Below, in pieces: positions 48,470-59,400 of a stretch of 64,000 bases of DNA. The DNA comes from Zeus faber (Eukaryota; Chordata; Actinopteri; Zeiformes; Zeidae): contig OY482866.1 of NCBI GenBank assembly GCA_960531495.1, forward strand, positions 1,054,001-1,118,000, given 5' to 3'. Each line of letters begins with the position of its first letter. Within the stretch, counting starts at the first letter, position 1. The notes beneath the pieces are model-generated. The model searched no databases. It worked only from the letters and a program-made list of their open reading frames with translations, and was not told where the DNA came from. Position numbers and translations under genes: made by a program.

Positions 48470-49346
48470 AAGGTCAGGGTTTACCACCATACTACTCTTC
48501 CCCCGCGTGAATACATTGCACTTTTTCTTTGTTACAAAGCATATCAGGAGACTTCTGAGCCCTGTGTGAGCCCTTGTTTGTTTTCTTGTGCCATCTGCTC
48601 CTTTTTATTTTATAATAAATAATTGTAATTTTTTATCTACCTTTTGTACAGTGGGTGTAGGTTTATTCCCCGTTCGATTACGTTTGGAAGAAAATATTAT
48701 ACTGTCAAAACCATCAAATTCAATAACAATTGATTCTGTGCTCTCTTTTAAAGTATATGTGGTATTTGTCATACTTATCTGGAAATCAATTGATGAACCG
48801 GTATTTAAGTCGAAAATGATCTGCATAATATGCTCAAATTTACTACATTTACTTACAGCGTGCTTAGGTAGAAAAATAATCTTTACTTTCCAATTTTTGA
48901 TATGTTTAAGTGGTGTTGGCCTGAGGCCTGATTTCTTAAATTGGTTGTATATCCTTTCAAATTAATAATTATACTTTTGGAAGGTTTATATTTTTCAATC
49001 AGAATCTGACCTATTGATTAAAAAAAGTGTTCAGTGTCAAAGTTTGCATGTCAATAGACCATAACATGGTGGGTCCCCTGTGTAATCAAAAAGTCAGGTG
49101 GGGTTCCCATGAGGCTCAAAAATTCAGGTCTAAAATCTTTTTGAGGGTTATCATTTTTTAAAGTAGTTTTTGTATCATCAAAAAATGATCCGTGATTTAT
49201 GTACTCAACACTAAACATTTTACGAGACACAAGGACGCGTTAGCATGGGGTATGCCACGTGAAAACCCCAGCATGCAATGGGGGGCGTACCTTCGTATTC
49301 CTGTCTATTATTTGTCCGCATTTTGTTAATTGTTTATATTCTTGTT
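48470..49346. other. Unassigned AT-rich stretch
   Basis: Apart from the open frame listed at 48,605-48,958, I recognise nothing here. 49,060-49,330 has ordinary non-repetitive composition with stops in all frames. Confidence 0.5.
48605..48958 (-). CDS. Unrecognised open frame of about 118 codons
   Basis: An uninterrupted minus-strand frame runs from about 48,958 to a stop at 48,605. It has protein-like composition, with segments such as SGLRPTPLKHIKNWK, FLPKHAVSKCSKFEHIMQ, NTGSSIDFQISM and ESIVIEFDGFDSI. An internal ATG lies at 48,824-48,826. There is no ATG at the beginning, no clear acceptor site and no motif I can place. It may be an exon of a decayed transposon gene or chance. The plus-strand frame over the same bases is hydrophobic and less protein-like. 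Confidence 0.2.
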   Translation of the reverse strand, partial: ERIYNQFKKSGLRPTPLKHIKNWKVKIIFLPKHAVSKCSKFEHIMQIIFDLNTGSSIDFQISMTNTTYTLKESTESIVIEFDGFDSIIFSSKRNRTGNKPTPTVQKVDKKLQLFIIK

Positions 49347-49435
49347 ATTTACATTTACATTTACATTTAGTCATTTAGCAGATGCTTTTATCCAAAGCGA
49401 CTTACAAGGGAGAATAACATTCAAGCTACAGCTAT
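49347..49435 (-). mobile_element. L2 LINE 3'-tail fragment
   Basis: Three CATTTA units lead into TAGTCATTTAGCAG, TTTTATCCAAAGCGACTTAC and AAGGGAGAATAACATTCA. This is the same tail as at 8,220-8,300, here with GATGC in place of GACGC. Similarity fades after about 49,430. It is either an extremely 5'-truncated L2 or the tail of a SINE that borrowed it. The divergent flank is not from the same L2 subfamily. Confidence 0.88.
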
Positions 49436-49740
49436 TTCTCTACATTCTGCTGGTACTTGTAGAGTTAATTGACTAACCGATATGATGGTCTATAGACCAA
49501 TCAATAGAAAAAATAGTTTCACCTTTACAGCCAGCAGTAAGGTTTTTGGATGCTTTAAATTGCAGTACACTTGTTCTAGAAAATGATCAGTTTCTAAGTT
49601 ATGGAGCCATTTCAAAATGTTATTGTCGAATTAGTGTCTTGTGCTGTTCTTATTTATCTATTGTGCCTCAACACTTTTAGAAGCCTCGTGGAAAGTCAGT
49701 AGTATTTATTTTGGGTTTTTGTCTGTTAAGAAACAGGTGA
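49436..49740. other. Unassigned stretch
   Basis: Nothing recognisable was found. The composition is AT-rich and there are stops in all frames. Confidence 0.5.
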
Positions 49741-50830
49741 TCACCAGAAAGTGCGCCTGTAGCCAATTTCCACCGTGACTGGACGAAGCCACAAGCTGGT
49801 CATTACAGCAGAGTCTCCAGATAAGAAGGTATTTTTGTTTGATTATTTATGAACAATACTTGAAGACAAAAGTTGTGATTTTCATGAAAAAAAAAGACTT
49901 TCTATGTTTCTAGTTTGTACTTCTTGTTGGTGACTCCCATCTACGGAGCATTGTGGATGGATTTGTGAAGATGCCAGGGGACCGAGGTACTGAATGCTTT
50001 TTTGTCTCGGAGACCTGACGCAGTTTGTGTTGTAGCCCCTAGCAGCGACTTGACGGCCAGCAGGACCATCGACGAGGCAGCAGTAGACTTTCGCAGCCTC
50101 CTGGTCAGTGTCTGCAGTCGCTGGCCAAAGTTACGCTTCATGTTTAGTACATTTTTGGTAGTATTGGTACTATTAATACTTTTGCTTTGTGAGCTCTGCA
50201 GAACATATTTTACATTTTGAAAACAAATGTACTGTAATAAACACCTTTTTTTTTGTGTGTTTGTATAGGTGTTTGTCCTGGACTTCCTTCCGCGTCTGAC
50301 TATTTGCTCCGTGAGGAATACCATCCTGTGGCGGCATGCATGGGAAGCATATTTTAATTTTAGTACAGTTAAATGTATAACGGAGTATATATTTTTAGAC
50401 AAACCAATTCAATAAATATTTCTAATGAACAAAGTTGACATCTATGTATGCATATTTCTATTCGTCCTAATCGTTGTTTTAAGGCATCAAGTACTTTTCT
50501 GCAGCCAACCACTTCCCATTGAACCACCCAGAGCTGTGAAGCAGAGATGGTGTAAGTACAATTGTACAATTTGTTGTCATGTCACGTGATGGCTATTTTA
50601 TGAATAACTTTGCTATGTTGTGAAACCATGGCCCTGTGACATTGCTGTGAAATGCTGCTTATCGCCAACTGGAGACAACAGCGCCGCCAACAGCACGAAA
50701 GTCAAAGGTTTCTCCCGGCAGGTCAGTTCCAACATTCTCTCCAAAAGTGGTTGTGAAGGGAGAGCTCATCGTGCCTCATCCTTCACCTAACCCTTTTGAG
50801 TGGAGACTGGTTGGAAGGGGCAGAAAGATA
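49741..50830 (+). pseudogene. Decayed intron-containing SGNH/GDSL-hydrolase-like gene (repetitive fish family)
   Basis: Exon-like pieces lie in order. One ends at about 49,828 (...AESPDKK before GTATTTTT). The next starts after TTTCTAG at 49,914 with [20 protein letters not shown], where GDSH is the block I catalytic-serine motif of SGNH hydrolases. A third part reads [19 protein letters not shown] and [12 protein letters not shown] (about 50,010-50,130). A piece after TTGTATAG (about 50,268) begins VFVLDF. A further piece contains IKYFSAANHFPLN (about 50,484-50,525) and is cut by TGA where a Trp codon is expected. A last piece ends with PFEWRLVGRGRK (about 50,790-50,826). Frameshifts lie near 49,990 and 50,312. 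Introns with plausible borders remain, so this is not a retrocopy. The family recurs in fish genomes and may be carried by a transposon; that link is from memory. Confidence 0.6.
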
Positions 50831-50957
50831 ATCGGTTGCACACTGTTATTGTTGGGGTAAGACCCTCTGGAAACTGTGATAGTCTCTGATATTCACTCAA
50901 AGTGTACTGATTTTCATTAAACAATTTTAATATGTTTGTTATGGAACATATGGACAT

Positions 50958-50960
<3 letters not shown>

Positions 50961-50988
<28 letters not shown>
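50961..50988. repeat. (AC)n microsatellite
   Basis: Fourteen consecutive AC/CA dinucleotides, followed by ATGTCTAACACAC. Confidence 0.97.
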
Positions 50989-50991
<3 letters not shown>

Positions 50992-52059
50992 CTAACACAC
51001 TTTAATTAACTGAACAACTTACCAGTGAGCGCTCCGGGCTACAGTTGATTCTGCTGTCGGCTCCCCTCAACCGTCCTCTATTGTTTTGTATCCAGGAGAT
51101 TTTCTGCAGTTTGTTGGTTTTTTTATTCTCTTTTTAGTTAGTAGTTTAGTTGAGTTTAGTTTAGTAGTTAGTGCTTTTAGTTGGCCTTTTGTCAAGACAT
51201 TGTCTTAAATCGACATTTTGCTCTATGATTTCACAGGTGGACACAACACCAGTAGCGTCGCCGGAATGATCCATCCCGTTATCAACTTGTTCCATCGCAT
51301 CTTTCTAGCGCTGTCCAGTGTGGAGAATTTTATATTGTTTTTATATCAACAATTGTATATCAATTTTATATCAAGAAAATTTTGCTTTGCTTACATGGGA
51401 AAGCCACGGTGGGACATTGGCAGAAAGCTACTGCCTCCAAGAGGACACTGGGAACGGAGCAGGTTTGCTTTGTTCGTTGTTTTTCTTCTTTTTTCAATGA
51501 CATTTTTGATAGTAGTACTTCATTTTAGTTTTATTTTGTCCATGCATTTCATTCTCTTGCTTTTTTTTAGGGGAAGGCAGCACCAACCGTTGTGGAGGTG
51601 TCTTCAAAGCCACACCTGCCAGTGATGTGCCAGTTCTTGTGAAGGAATAGCAGCGCTCTCAAACATTTGTCAAAGGTCAGAGTTATGCTGCTCCTTATTA
51701 TCCTGATATGGAGAGTGCTACAGTGTTTTCTGATGTTGCAGCAGAGCTTGACGCTAGCAGTTCTGTCATGGGAACAATTGATGTCACTTCTATCAGCGGA
51801 ACAGGTGATAGCTGAGAACATTTTTTAACAAAGAAAAACGTAGAACACTTTCAGTGCCGGGAAAGCATACGTTGAGTGTTTACACAAATGGTCCTTTTAC
51901 GATCTAGAAAAACTGAGATAACGACTAAAACTTTCGTGACAGTGATATACAGGAATGTAAGATCTCCTGTGAAAGAGTCGGGCGTCACCAAACAAACATA
52001 TGCCTCAGCATTCAGACATCACTTGGTGGTAGAATTATATCATTCATTAACATTGATCA
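50989..52059 (+). other. Exon-like fragments downstream of the SGNH remnant
   Basis: There is no complete gene. Three short open stretches sit behind plausible acceptors: GKPRWDIGRKLLPPRGHWER (about 51,400-51,460), a GKAAPTVVEVSSKPHLPVM piece after TTTTTTTAG (about 51,571-51,630), and a roughly 45-codon stretch with YYPDMESATVFSDVAAELDA ending in TGA near 51,815. They may belong to the same decayed locus as 49,741-50,830, since order and strand agree. I cannot assign a domain. Confidence 0.3.
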
Positions 52060-52750
52060 TCATTTTTCTCTCACACTCCCTTCTGTTGTTCCCAGTGGAA
52101 TGATACAAAAGGAAAATGCAATAATGCTTAAGTATAATATAATTGAGGCAAAGGGATCAGAAAATGATGTATAAATTGAGTACAATACATTTATACAGAG
52201 ATATTGTTTTATCTGTGTCCTTTTGATGGAGGGGCCAAGGAAAATGATGACCATATAACAAGGTGGGAAGTGGTCAGGTGTAATCAAATGTGGAGCAGAA
52301 GTCCAGCGGTGGAGCCGTCTGTGGGGCGCCAATGTTGGTGTAGAAAGCCCCTTCGATAACTGCTTCCAAAACACACATTTCTTCGGCTGTGGTAAGGGGA
52401 ATGGCAGTAACCCAAGTAGCCTATGTAGGTATGGTTGAAGTGGTTCCATCGCAGTTGCAGGGTGAGCAGCGTTCAGCGTACACTCACGTTGTCTCCTCAA
52501 CGAGTACCTAGAGGGGAGTAGGAACTTTCTTGCGATGAGATACGTGTATCCATATTGGTCGTTCTACCACCTTAACTGCTGCTGCAGTGGTGCGGGTCCC
52601 TAACCCTGCTGGAAAGGTCCTAGGAATCTGGCAGAGTTCCAGCTTTTCCTCTGTAAGTCGCGATCACCACCCATTCACCTGGTCAGCGGCCGTGTAGAGG
52701 TCCTTCAAGTGGGACGGGTAGGGCTGCTTTGACCTGGGCACATAGACTTA
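52060..52750 (-). pseudogene. Endogenous retrovirus remnant 1: end of integrase and sequence beyond it
   Basis: Read on the minus strand, 52,750-52,500 resembles the C-terminal domain of a gamma/epsilon-type retroviral integrase. A VKAALPVPLEGPLH segment is followed by a GEWVVI motif (usually GDWVVI), then ARFLGPFQ, and after a frameshift AAVKVVERPIWIHVSH. Several stops and at least one frameshift break it. The 146-codon open frame that follows (52,500-52,060) lies where env would start, but I see no diagnostic env motif in it. No LTR was identified. This fragment differs enough from the one at 54,079-55,180 to come from another retroviral lineage. It is an old, broken copy. Confidence 0.6.
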
Positions 52751-52924
52751 AACACTTGGGTGAGAGACACATTTTGACAACATTGTTTGGTATAGGTCCA
52801 AGATTGTTAAATGGGCGTTAAATAGTTGAATAGCAGACTACAGGCTTAGTACAAAAATGAATGTATGCACACTCGTGTAACAACAGAATAATATTATCAC
52901 AATGTCTAATATGTAGGAGATAAT

Positions 52925-53215
52925 AGGCGGCCATTTTGACACGCCCATGCATGGCACCACTAGAATATCAAATGACACACTGGGACTGACGAGTGTGCAA
53001 AGATTTGTGAATTTCCAAGTATCTTTTGGAACATGAAATTGTACGTGTTGCCACGCCCACACCGTGTGCCAAAATATATATGTATTTTAATAAGTTTTAG
53101 CTGTGAAGGTGTCTTGTAGACACTCGTCAAGTTTGAAGTCGATCCGATAAATCGCCAAGGAGGAGTTTCGCGAAAGTACAAAGCATAAATATGACTAAAA
53201 AGTCAGGAAAATTCA
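52925..53215 (-). repeat. Medium repeat family XY, inverted copy
   Basis: Read on the minus strand, module Y (53,215-53,095: GCTTTGTACTTTCG ... GTGTCTACAAGACACCTTC) is followed by module X (53,075-52,925: GCGTGGCAACACGTACAATT ... CCCAGTGTG ... GGGCGTGTCAAAATGGC). Both modules occur again on the plus strand at 53,363-54,062. There is no coding content. Confidence 0.75.
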
Positions 53216-53362
53216 AAATGGCCGACTTCCTGTTGGGTTTCCGTCATGGCGGAAATATATATTTTTTCCAAGTCTAGAGAGGTTACAAATGTGTACCGAA
53301 TTTTGGGAGTTTACGTGGAAAAAGGTGAATAGGTCAGAAAATTATTATTTTATTTTCTAGGG

Positions 53363-54062
53363 TGGCGTGGCAACACGTAAAATTTCATGTTCCAAAGATA
53401 CTAATTCACGAAACTTTGCGCACTTGTTAGTCCCAGTGTGGCAATTGATATTGTATGAGTTGCCTGCATGGGCGTGGCAAAATGGCCCGACACACCCTGT
53501 TGAAAATTTCAAAACATCAAACCTATTCACTTTTTACCATGAAATTAACAAAATTCGGGACACTTTTGTAACTTCTTGGATTAAATGTGTAATTTTAGTC
53601 ACTTTCCGTTCATTTTCTCGCTTTGTACTTTCGTTAACTCCTCCGAGGCCATTTATCTGGCTTCAAACTTGGCGAGTGTCTACAAGACACCTTCACGATT
53701 AAAAGATATTAAAAAAAATAATAATTGTCACACGATGTGGCCGTGGCAAAGCGTTGGATTTCGTGTTCCAAAAAAAGCTGTGTTTTTGTAATATTTATCC
53801 ACTTTTTATGCTTTGTACTTTCGTGAACTTCTCCTGGGGGATTTTTTGGATTGAGACTCATTGGGGATTAAAAGTTATTGAAACATTTTTTTTTCGTCAC
53901 GATGCGGGTGTGGCAACGCGTTGAATTTTATGTTAAAAAAAACAGTTTACGTGACTTTTGGGGCCTTGAGAAACTACAAAATTATTGCAAAACTTTGCAC
54001 ACTCTTCAGTCCCAGTGTGGCATTTAATATTCTATGGGTCCTATACATGGGCGTGTCAAAAT
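53363..54062 (+). repeat. Medium repeat family XY, direct copies
   Basis: Module X occurs at about 53,363-53,492 and 53,898-54,062, with a shortened version at about 53,735-53,785. Module Y occurs at about 53,575-53,705 and 53,790-53,880. Shared landmarks are GTGGCAAC(A/G)CGT, TCAGTCCCAGTGTGGCA or its variants, TGGGCGTG(G/T)CAAAATG and GCTTTGTACTTTCGT. Together with the inverted copy, at least three full or partial X-Y units lie within 1.15 kb. 53,216-53,362 between the two orientations is unassigned. Confidence 0.75.
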
Positions 54063-54078
54063 GATCAACTAGATGCAG

Positions 54079-54353
54079 TTATCGTGGATGAGTATGTCGG
54101 GGTCCTGGTGCTGGGGAAAGGAGGCCCATACCTATAGCAACATAGGTGTCGCCACATTCCTTCTGTCTCAATGCCATGTACGCTTGTATTTCTGGTTTTC
54201 CCAACGCAGTCATGATGCATTTTTCACTAGAGTACAAATGCATGGTATACAACAACATCCACATACAATTAACAGAGCAGCAATGATAGCAACGTTGATT
54301 ATGCATGATAAAATGAGGCCTTTTCATTTGGAAAACATAGAGTCCAACCAACC
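54079..54353 (-). pseudogene. Endogenous retrovirus remnant 2: env transmembrane region
   Basis: On the minus strand at 54,353-54,210, a short segment opening GWLDSMFSK is interrupted by TGA, then a hydrophobic run of about 17 residues is followed by a Cys-rich CGCCCIPC motif. This layout is typical of the membrane anchor and cytoplasmic start of retroviral Env in fish elements. A stop at 54,210-54,212 ends it early. Most of env between this piece and the N-terminal part at about 54,400-54,763 is missing. The copy is old and non-functional. Confidence 0.6.
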
Positions 54354-54399
54354 AGTGATGTGATCATCCATTCCTGCATTTTCTTTTAGTTCTACGCTC

Positions 54400-54772
54400 C
54401 GTGAGTGGAGTAGCAATTCCTCCTACTGGTTCCTGTGTTTATAAGCACATTACTCCATGCCCCACAATCAATATGGGTACCTTAAACCTCGTCCAGCCAC
54501 CAGTCACTTGTTAGTCTAGGGTTGGTGGACCACGCATATTTCTCATTCCACTGGTACTGCTCCTACCCTGTGGAATCACACTTTATTATGGAACAGAAAT
54601 CAACATTGAATGCCAGGATTTGTCCTTCATAGGCATAAATGACAAGAACTGTTTCTTTCATTCGGCCCCACTCTTTGACCTTTGTCATATACTGCTCATA
54701 CGATAATTGGGGTCCCACTTGGTAAGAATATGTATACTGTGTAGGGTCCAGGACTTCTCCTAGGGTAAACAA
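54400..54772 (-). pseudogene. Endogenous retrovirus remnant 2: env surface N-terminal region
   Basis: Minus-strand sequence begins after a T-rich tract ending in ACCCTAG, which could be the subgenomic env splice acceptor. The open frame ending at 54,563 includes MKETVLVIYAYEGQILAF and a Cys-containing segment. After its stop, pieces such as WNEKYAWSTNPRLTSDWW follow. Position between integrase (54,804-55,180) and the transmembrane piece (54,079-54,353) supports env; similarity to known envelopes is only impressionistic. Confidence 0.45.
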
Positions 54773-54803
54773 AAAAAATATTATTTTTTTTTTACATGGT
54801 TAA

Positions 54804-55180
54804 TTACAGAATGCTTACGTCTTTCAGCTGGATCCTTGTTTCTGTGAGAGTTCTTGCGGGTGGGGTGACAGGGGCGCAGTGGGAGAGGTGGTGACAGGGA
54901 GCACCAGTTTTATTTTTGAGCTTTACTGCATGTGAGGTGGCCAACACTACCTCCCAAGGTCCAGTCCACCTTGGCTCAGGCCACTTCTGTTTGTGGACCT
55001 TGATGTGGACCCAGTCTCCGGGGCTGACCACCAGGGTGTGGGGCAGTCTGGGGCAGTGTTCTTGACCTGTGAATACAAAACTCGAGATACTGCGGTTAGT
55101 GCTTTGACATATTCAGGTAAACCTTCCTGGAAATCATCAAAAGCGGGTGATTTAGCTGGTAGGTTGTGAGGACCTGGCAT
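54804..55180 (-). pseudogene. Endogenous retrovirus remnant 2: integrase C-terminal end
   Basis: Two overlapping minus-strand frames together cover the end of a gammaretrovirus-like integrase. The upstream frame (55,180-54,947) contains LPEYVKALTAVSRVL. The downstream frame (55,031-54,804) contains the SH3-like C-terminal signature: a PGDWVHIK segment, then EPRWTGPWEVVLAT, then AVKLKN and a His-Leu-Ser segment. A frameshift near 55,030 separates them. The catalytic core of the integrase is absent, because the satellite begins at about 55,188. Order relative to the env pieces is that of a retrovirus in minus orientation. Confidence 0.75.
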
Positions 55181-55187
55181 GGGGCGG

Positions 55188-56283
55188 CCTGAAAATGATC
55201 ATAACTCGAAAAATACATTTTAAATGGGCCTAAAACTGTTTGAAAAACAACACTTTAGCAGCACATACTAGTTTATCATTGTATTTAAACTGCCTGACAC
55301 TGTCACATAGTAATGGCTGAAGCGTTTAACCGATCCGCCTTTTCGACGTTTAAATCGGCTGAAAATGCGTTTTTTCCCACATGTGTAGACTTTGATGAAA
55401 ATTATCATAACTCGAAAAATACATTTTATATGGGCCTAAAACTGGTTGACAAACAAGACTTTAGCAGCACATACTAGTTCATCATTGAATTTAAACTGTC
55501 TTTGAGAAAGACTTAAGAAGCAAAGTAATTGTTTCTCATATTAATTTAAGTTATATGGTGTACTGCAGCATTCTGAATCATTCACCTACAACGAGACAAT
55601 GGTTCGGTGTTTCTCTAATTCAGCTAGACAGCAAATCGTCCAAAATTCTGAAAATGATCATAACTCCACAAATACATGTTAGATGGGCCTAGAACTCTGT
55701 GAGAAACACTTAAGAAGCACATAATAGTTCATCATATTAATTAAATTTCTATGCTGTACTGCAGTATTCTGAATCATGCACCTACAAAGAGACAATGGTT
55801 CGGTGTTTCTCTAATTCAGCTAGACAGCAAATCGTCCAAAGTTCTGAAAATGATCATAACTCGAAAAATACATTTTATATGGGCCTAAAACTGGTTGACA
55901 AACAACACTTTAGCAGCACATACTAGTTTATCATTGTATTTAAACTGTCTGACACTGTCACATAGAGTAATGACTGAAGCGTTTAACCGTTCCGCCAAAT
56001 CGACGTTAAAATCGGCTGAAAATGCGTTTTTTCCCACGTGTAGACTTTGATGAAAATTATCAAACTCGAAAAATACATTTTATATGGGCCTAAAACTGGT
56101 TGACAAACAAGACTTTAGTAGCACATACTAGTTTATCATTGTATTTAAACTGCCTGACACTGTCACAGAGTAATGGCTGAAGCGTTTAACCGATCCGCCT
56201 TTTCGACGTTTAAATCGGCTGAAAATGCGTTTTTTCCCACATGTGTAGACTTTGATGAAAATTATCATAACTCGAAAAACACA
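55188..56283. repeat. AT-rich satellite, left part (types A, B and C)
   Basis: Tandem monomers are anchored on GGGCCTA(A/G)AACT at 55,226, 55,432, 55,685, 55,881 and 56,086. Intervals of 206, 253, 196 and 205 bp define three related monomer types. Type A holds GACACTGTCACATAGAGTAA and CGACGTTTAAATCGGCTG. Type B holds GAAAGACTTAAGAAGCA and CAATGGTTCGGTGTTTCTC. Type C is a shortened relative with CTCTGTGAGAAACACTTAAG. The order here is A-B-C-A-A. The array is broken at ACATTTT by the LINE insertion. Confidence 0.93.
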
Positions 56284-56316
<33 letters not shown>

Positions 56317-56411
56317 ATACAGAATCATCAACAGTAACAATTATGCCAAGAAAACATTTTTAAACACTTGGGAAATACATGTTTTCCCTTTTTCTCCCAT
56401 TCTCTATCCTA

Positions 56412-59400
56412 TCAGAATGCGAAGGAGAGAGAGTGGCATTCAGTTTCCTGGAGTAGGGTAGTTTGTTGCATGAATTGGCTTACAAAAAGGTCTTTGTTTC
56501 CTCCATATACCAACGATAGGTGGGCTTTTAGTGAGTTTCCAAAGAGGCTTTGTATGCTTACGTCTCTACCCTCATATAGTGCCAAGTTCCTTCTTGTCCA
56601 TGTTGCGCGCCTGGCAAATGCCAGCACAGTGTTTATCAGTAAGTTTTCCGTTGGACTCTTTGTTTTGGGGGGGGGGCCAAACATGTAGGCCCAGTCCCAT
56701 GTAAGCCCTGTTAGTCTCCTAAGGCCACAATGTTCCACCAGTAGGCTCTTGACCCTCTCCCTATAGTTCGTGAGGGCCGTGCACCTAAGGAACAGGTGCT
56801 CAATGTCTTCTGCTTCTTCCATGCAGACCGCACACTCCCTCTTGTGCAAGTCTTTGTGTATTTGATGCAGGATGATGCCAGTAAAAATCCTCCTGTGCCT
56901 TATCTTGAAATCCAGGTGGAAGATGGCTGATGTGGCAAAAGGGATTTCCATGTTGTTCCATATATTTCTAATTGAATAGCCAGGAAATATCCTTGACCAG
57001 GCCTTTTCTGAAGCTGGAATTGTCACAATCTTTGAAATGAGTAATCTATACCAGTCTCTGGTTTTCACTGATTGGATGGTGGGGAATTTTCCTCTAAGGC
57101 ACAGGAGGAAGTTCAGGGCATCATCCTGCCCCTTGGGTCCTTTCTCTTTGAGCATGCCTCGCCACTCAGGTAGTAGGCTTTGATCAAATTTTTCCCCGAA
57201 AGAGACAATCAGTTTTTCCCTGTATTGCACCTTCCATCTGTCTAATTCCCAAAGTACATTCCCTATATCAAAGTTCCCTTTGTGGTCGGTCACCTGTCCC
57301 ACTCTTGTTAGGCCTGCTGCCGTCAAGTGACTGCTGACGAGGTTTCTCCCATTATAGGTGAAGCATGGATTCGAGAGGAAAGGTAACTGCAGCACATGCT
57401 CTTTTTTACTGCACTCGGGTCTGAGGTGGGGGAGTATCCTTCCCCATGCCTCCAGCACCTCCTGGTAGAAGCCCGGCAGGCCACTGTAGGTTTTTCTGGG
57501 GTAGTGGGTACAGAGATTGTATTTGCTCCTCTCCCCAAACTCCGCCAGGTAGCCTGCGAGTGCGTCCTCCCAGGGATACTGCCTGGTCGAATCCAAGAAT
57601 TTCCCTATCAATTTGACCCTCAGTGCGTCTCTTTTGGCACCAATGTCAATCAGCCCTAATCCCCCCTCCCGTTTATTAGCAATTAACGTCCTGTGGGCGA
57701 TCATATTTCCCTTACCCTTCCAAAGAAAGGAGGATATCTCACCGTTCAATGAATTTAGTGCCCAATCGGGCAGCTCACAGGTTCCCAAAGCATGATTAAT
57801 TTTTGACAGCACTAAGGCATTAGATACTATTACCTTTCCTTTTAGACTAAGCCCCCTCGCCCTCCACAGGTTCAAGGTACACTGTATTTTAATTATCACA
57901 CTCTTCCATGTTTTATCTCTTGCTTCACTCTCGTCTTTCCCAATGTACACACCCAAGATTTCTCTGCACCCTGTGGTCTCTTTAAGGCCCCATTTGTTTA
58001 TCGTTTTTTGATTCTTACCGCAGAACATTATTGCAGATTTTTCTTTATTGATTCTTGCGCCAGAGGCTTTCTCATAGGCCCCTAGGTGTTTGAAGACATG
58101 GTCTATGCTGTCACCATCCGAGACCATGATATTAATGTTGTCTGCATATTGGACTATTTTGGTTTTGTTGCCATTTGGCGTTAAGATACCTTTTATATTT
58201 TTGTCTTTCAGTATTAGGAGTGCGAGGGGTTCTGCGACCAGGGTGTATAGCAGAGCTGAGAGGGGGCATCCCTGTCTCACAGACCTCTCGATCCGAATGT
58301 CCCTGGTGAGAAGTCCGTTGCATTTCACCCTGCTACTCGCACTTCGATATAACACCTTGATCCAATCGATGAACTTTGCTCCGAAGCCGAACTTTTCCAT
58401 TACGGACCAGAGGAACGGATGCTCAACCCTGTCAAAAGCTTTTTCTAGGTCTACTCCAAGCAGCAGGCCCCTCTGCATAGTCATTGTTTTTACTGTATCC
58501 CTAATTGTATTGATGGAGTCTGTAATATCTCTGCCTGGGATACTGTAAGTTTGCGTATTGCTGATGATTGAGCCTATTACTGCTTTAAGTCTATTAGCCA
58601 GAATTTTTGCCAGAATCTTATAATCTGAATTGAGTAGGCTAATTGGCCTATAGTTTTTCAGTTGGTTCCGGCATCCTTTATTCTTAAATACAATTGTGAT
58701 GATACCTTTTGTGAGGGAGTCCGGAGTTGTCTGGTTTACTCTAATACTAGTGTAAAGTTTTAGCAGCAAGGGGGCCAGCTGGGCTTTGAAGCACTGGTAG
58801 AACTCTGTCGAGATTCCGTCTGGGCCTGGGCTTTTGTTCTTATTTAGTCCATCTATTGCCAGTTCTACTTCCGCTAATGTGATTACCGTGTCGCACTCTT
58901 CTTTGTCGATGTGATTTATTTCCCTATCAATACATTCCAGTATTTCTTTAGTTTGTTTTGGATTGGAGCTGTTACTAGTAAAGAGGTTCTCGTAATACCT
59001 ATGTATTTCGTCCAGTATGTCTTCCTGCTCAACTATTATTTCCCCCTTACTATTTTCATTCGGACCCATTCTGGCTTTGTTTTGGTTTTTTTTTTCTAGG
59101 CCAAGGAAAAAAGCTGTACATTTCTCCCCATCTGTGATATTTTTAAATCTACTTCTAACAGCTGCTCCTATGCATCTTTTCTTTTCAAAAGAGTGAAGTT
59201 TAGCTTCATATTCTTCAAATTTTGCACAACTTCTGTCAGGGTCATGGTCAAGTAATGTAATTTCTTTTGCGAGGAGGTCCCTTAATGTTCTCTCCTCCAT
59301 TCCTTCCCGCCATCCTTTCTCTTTACTATAATTTATACAGGCTCTCTTAATTCGTCTTTTTACATCGTCCCATGATTTAATGTAGTTTCCTTCTACAGCT

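Noticed and set aside
54073-54363. A 96-codon plus-strand frame.
   Set aside because: It is antisense to the env membrane-anchor remnant and has no recognisable features.
57323-59099. Plus- and minus-strand short frames inside the Tx1-like LINE.
   Set aside because: They overlap the 1,267-codon ORF2, which has recognisable catalytic motifs; they are shadows.
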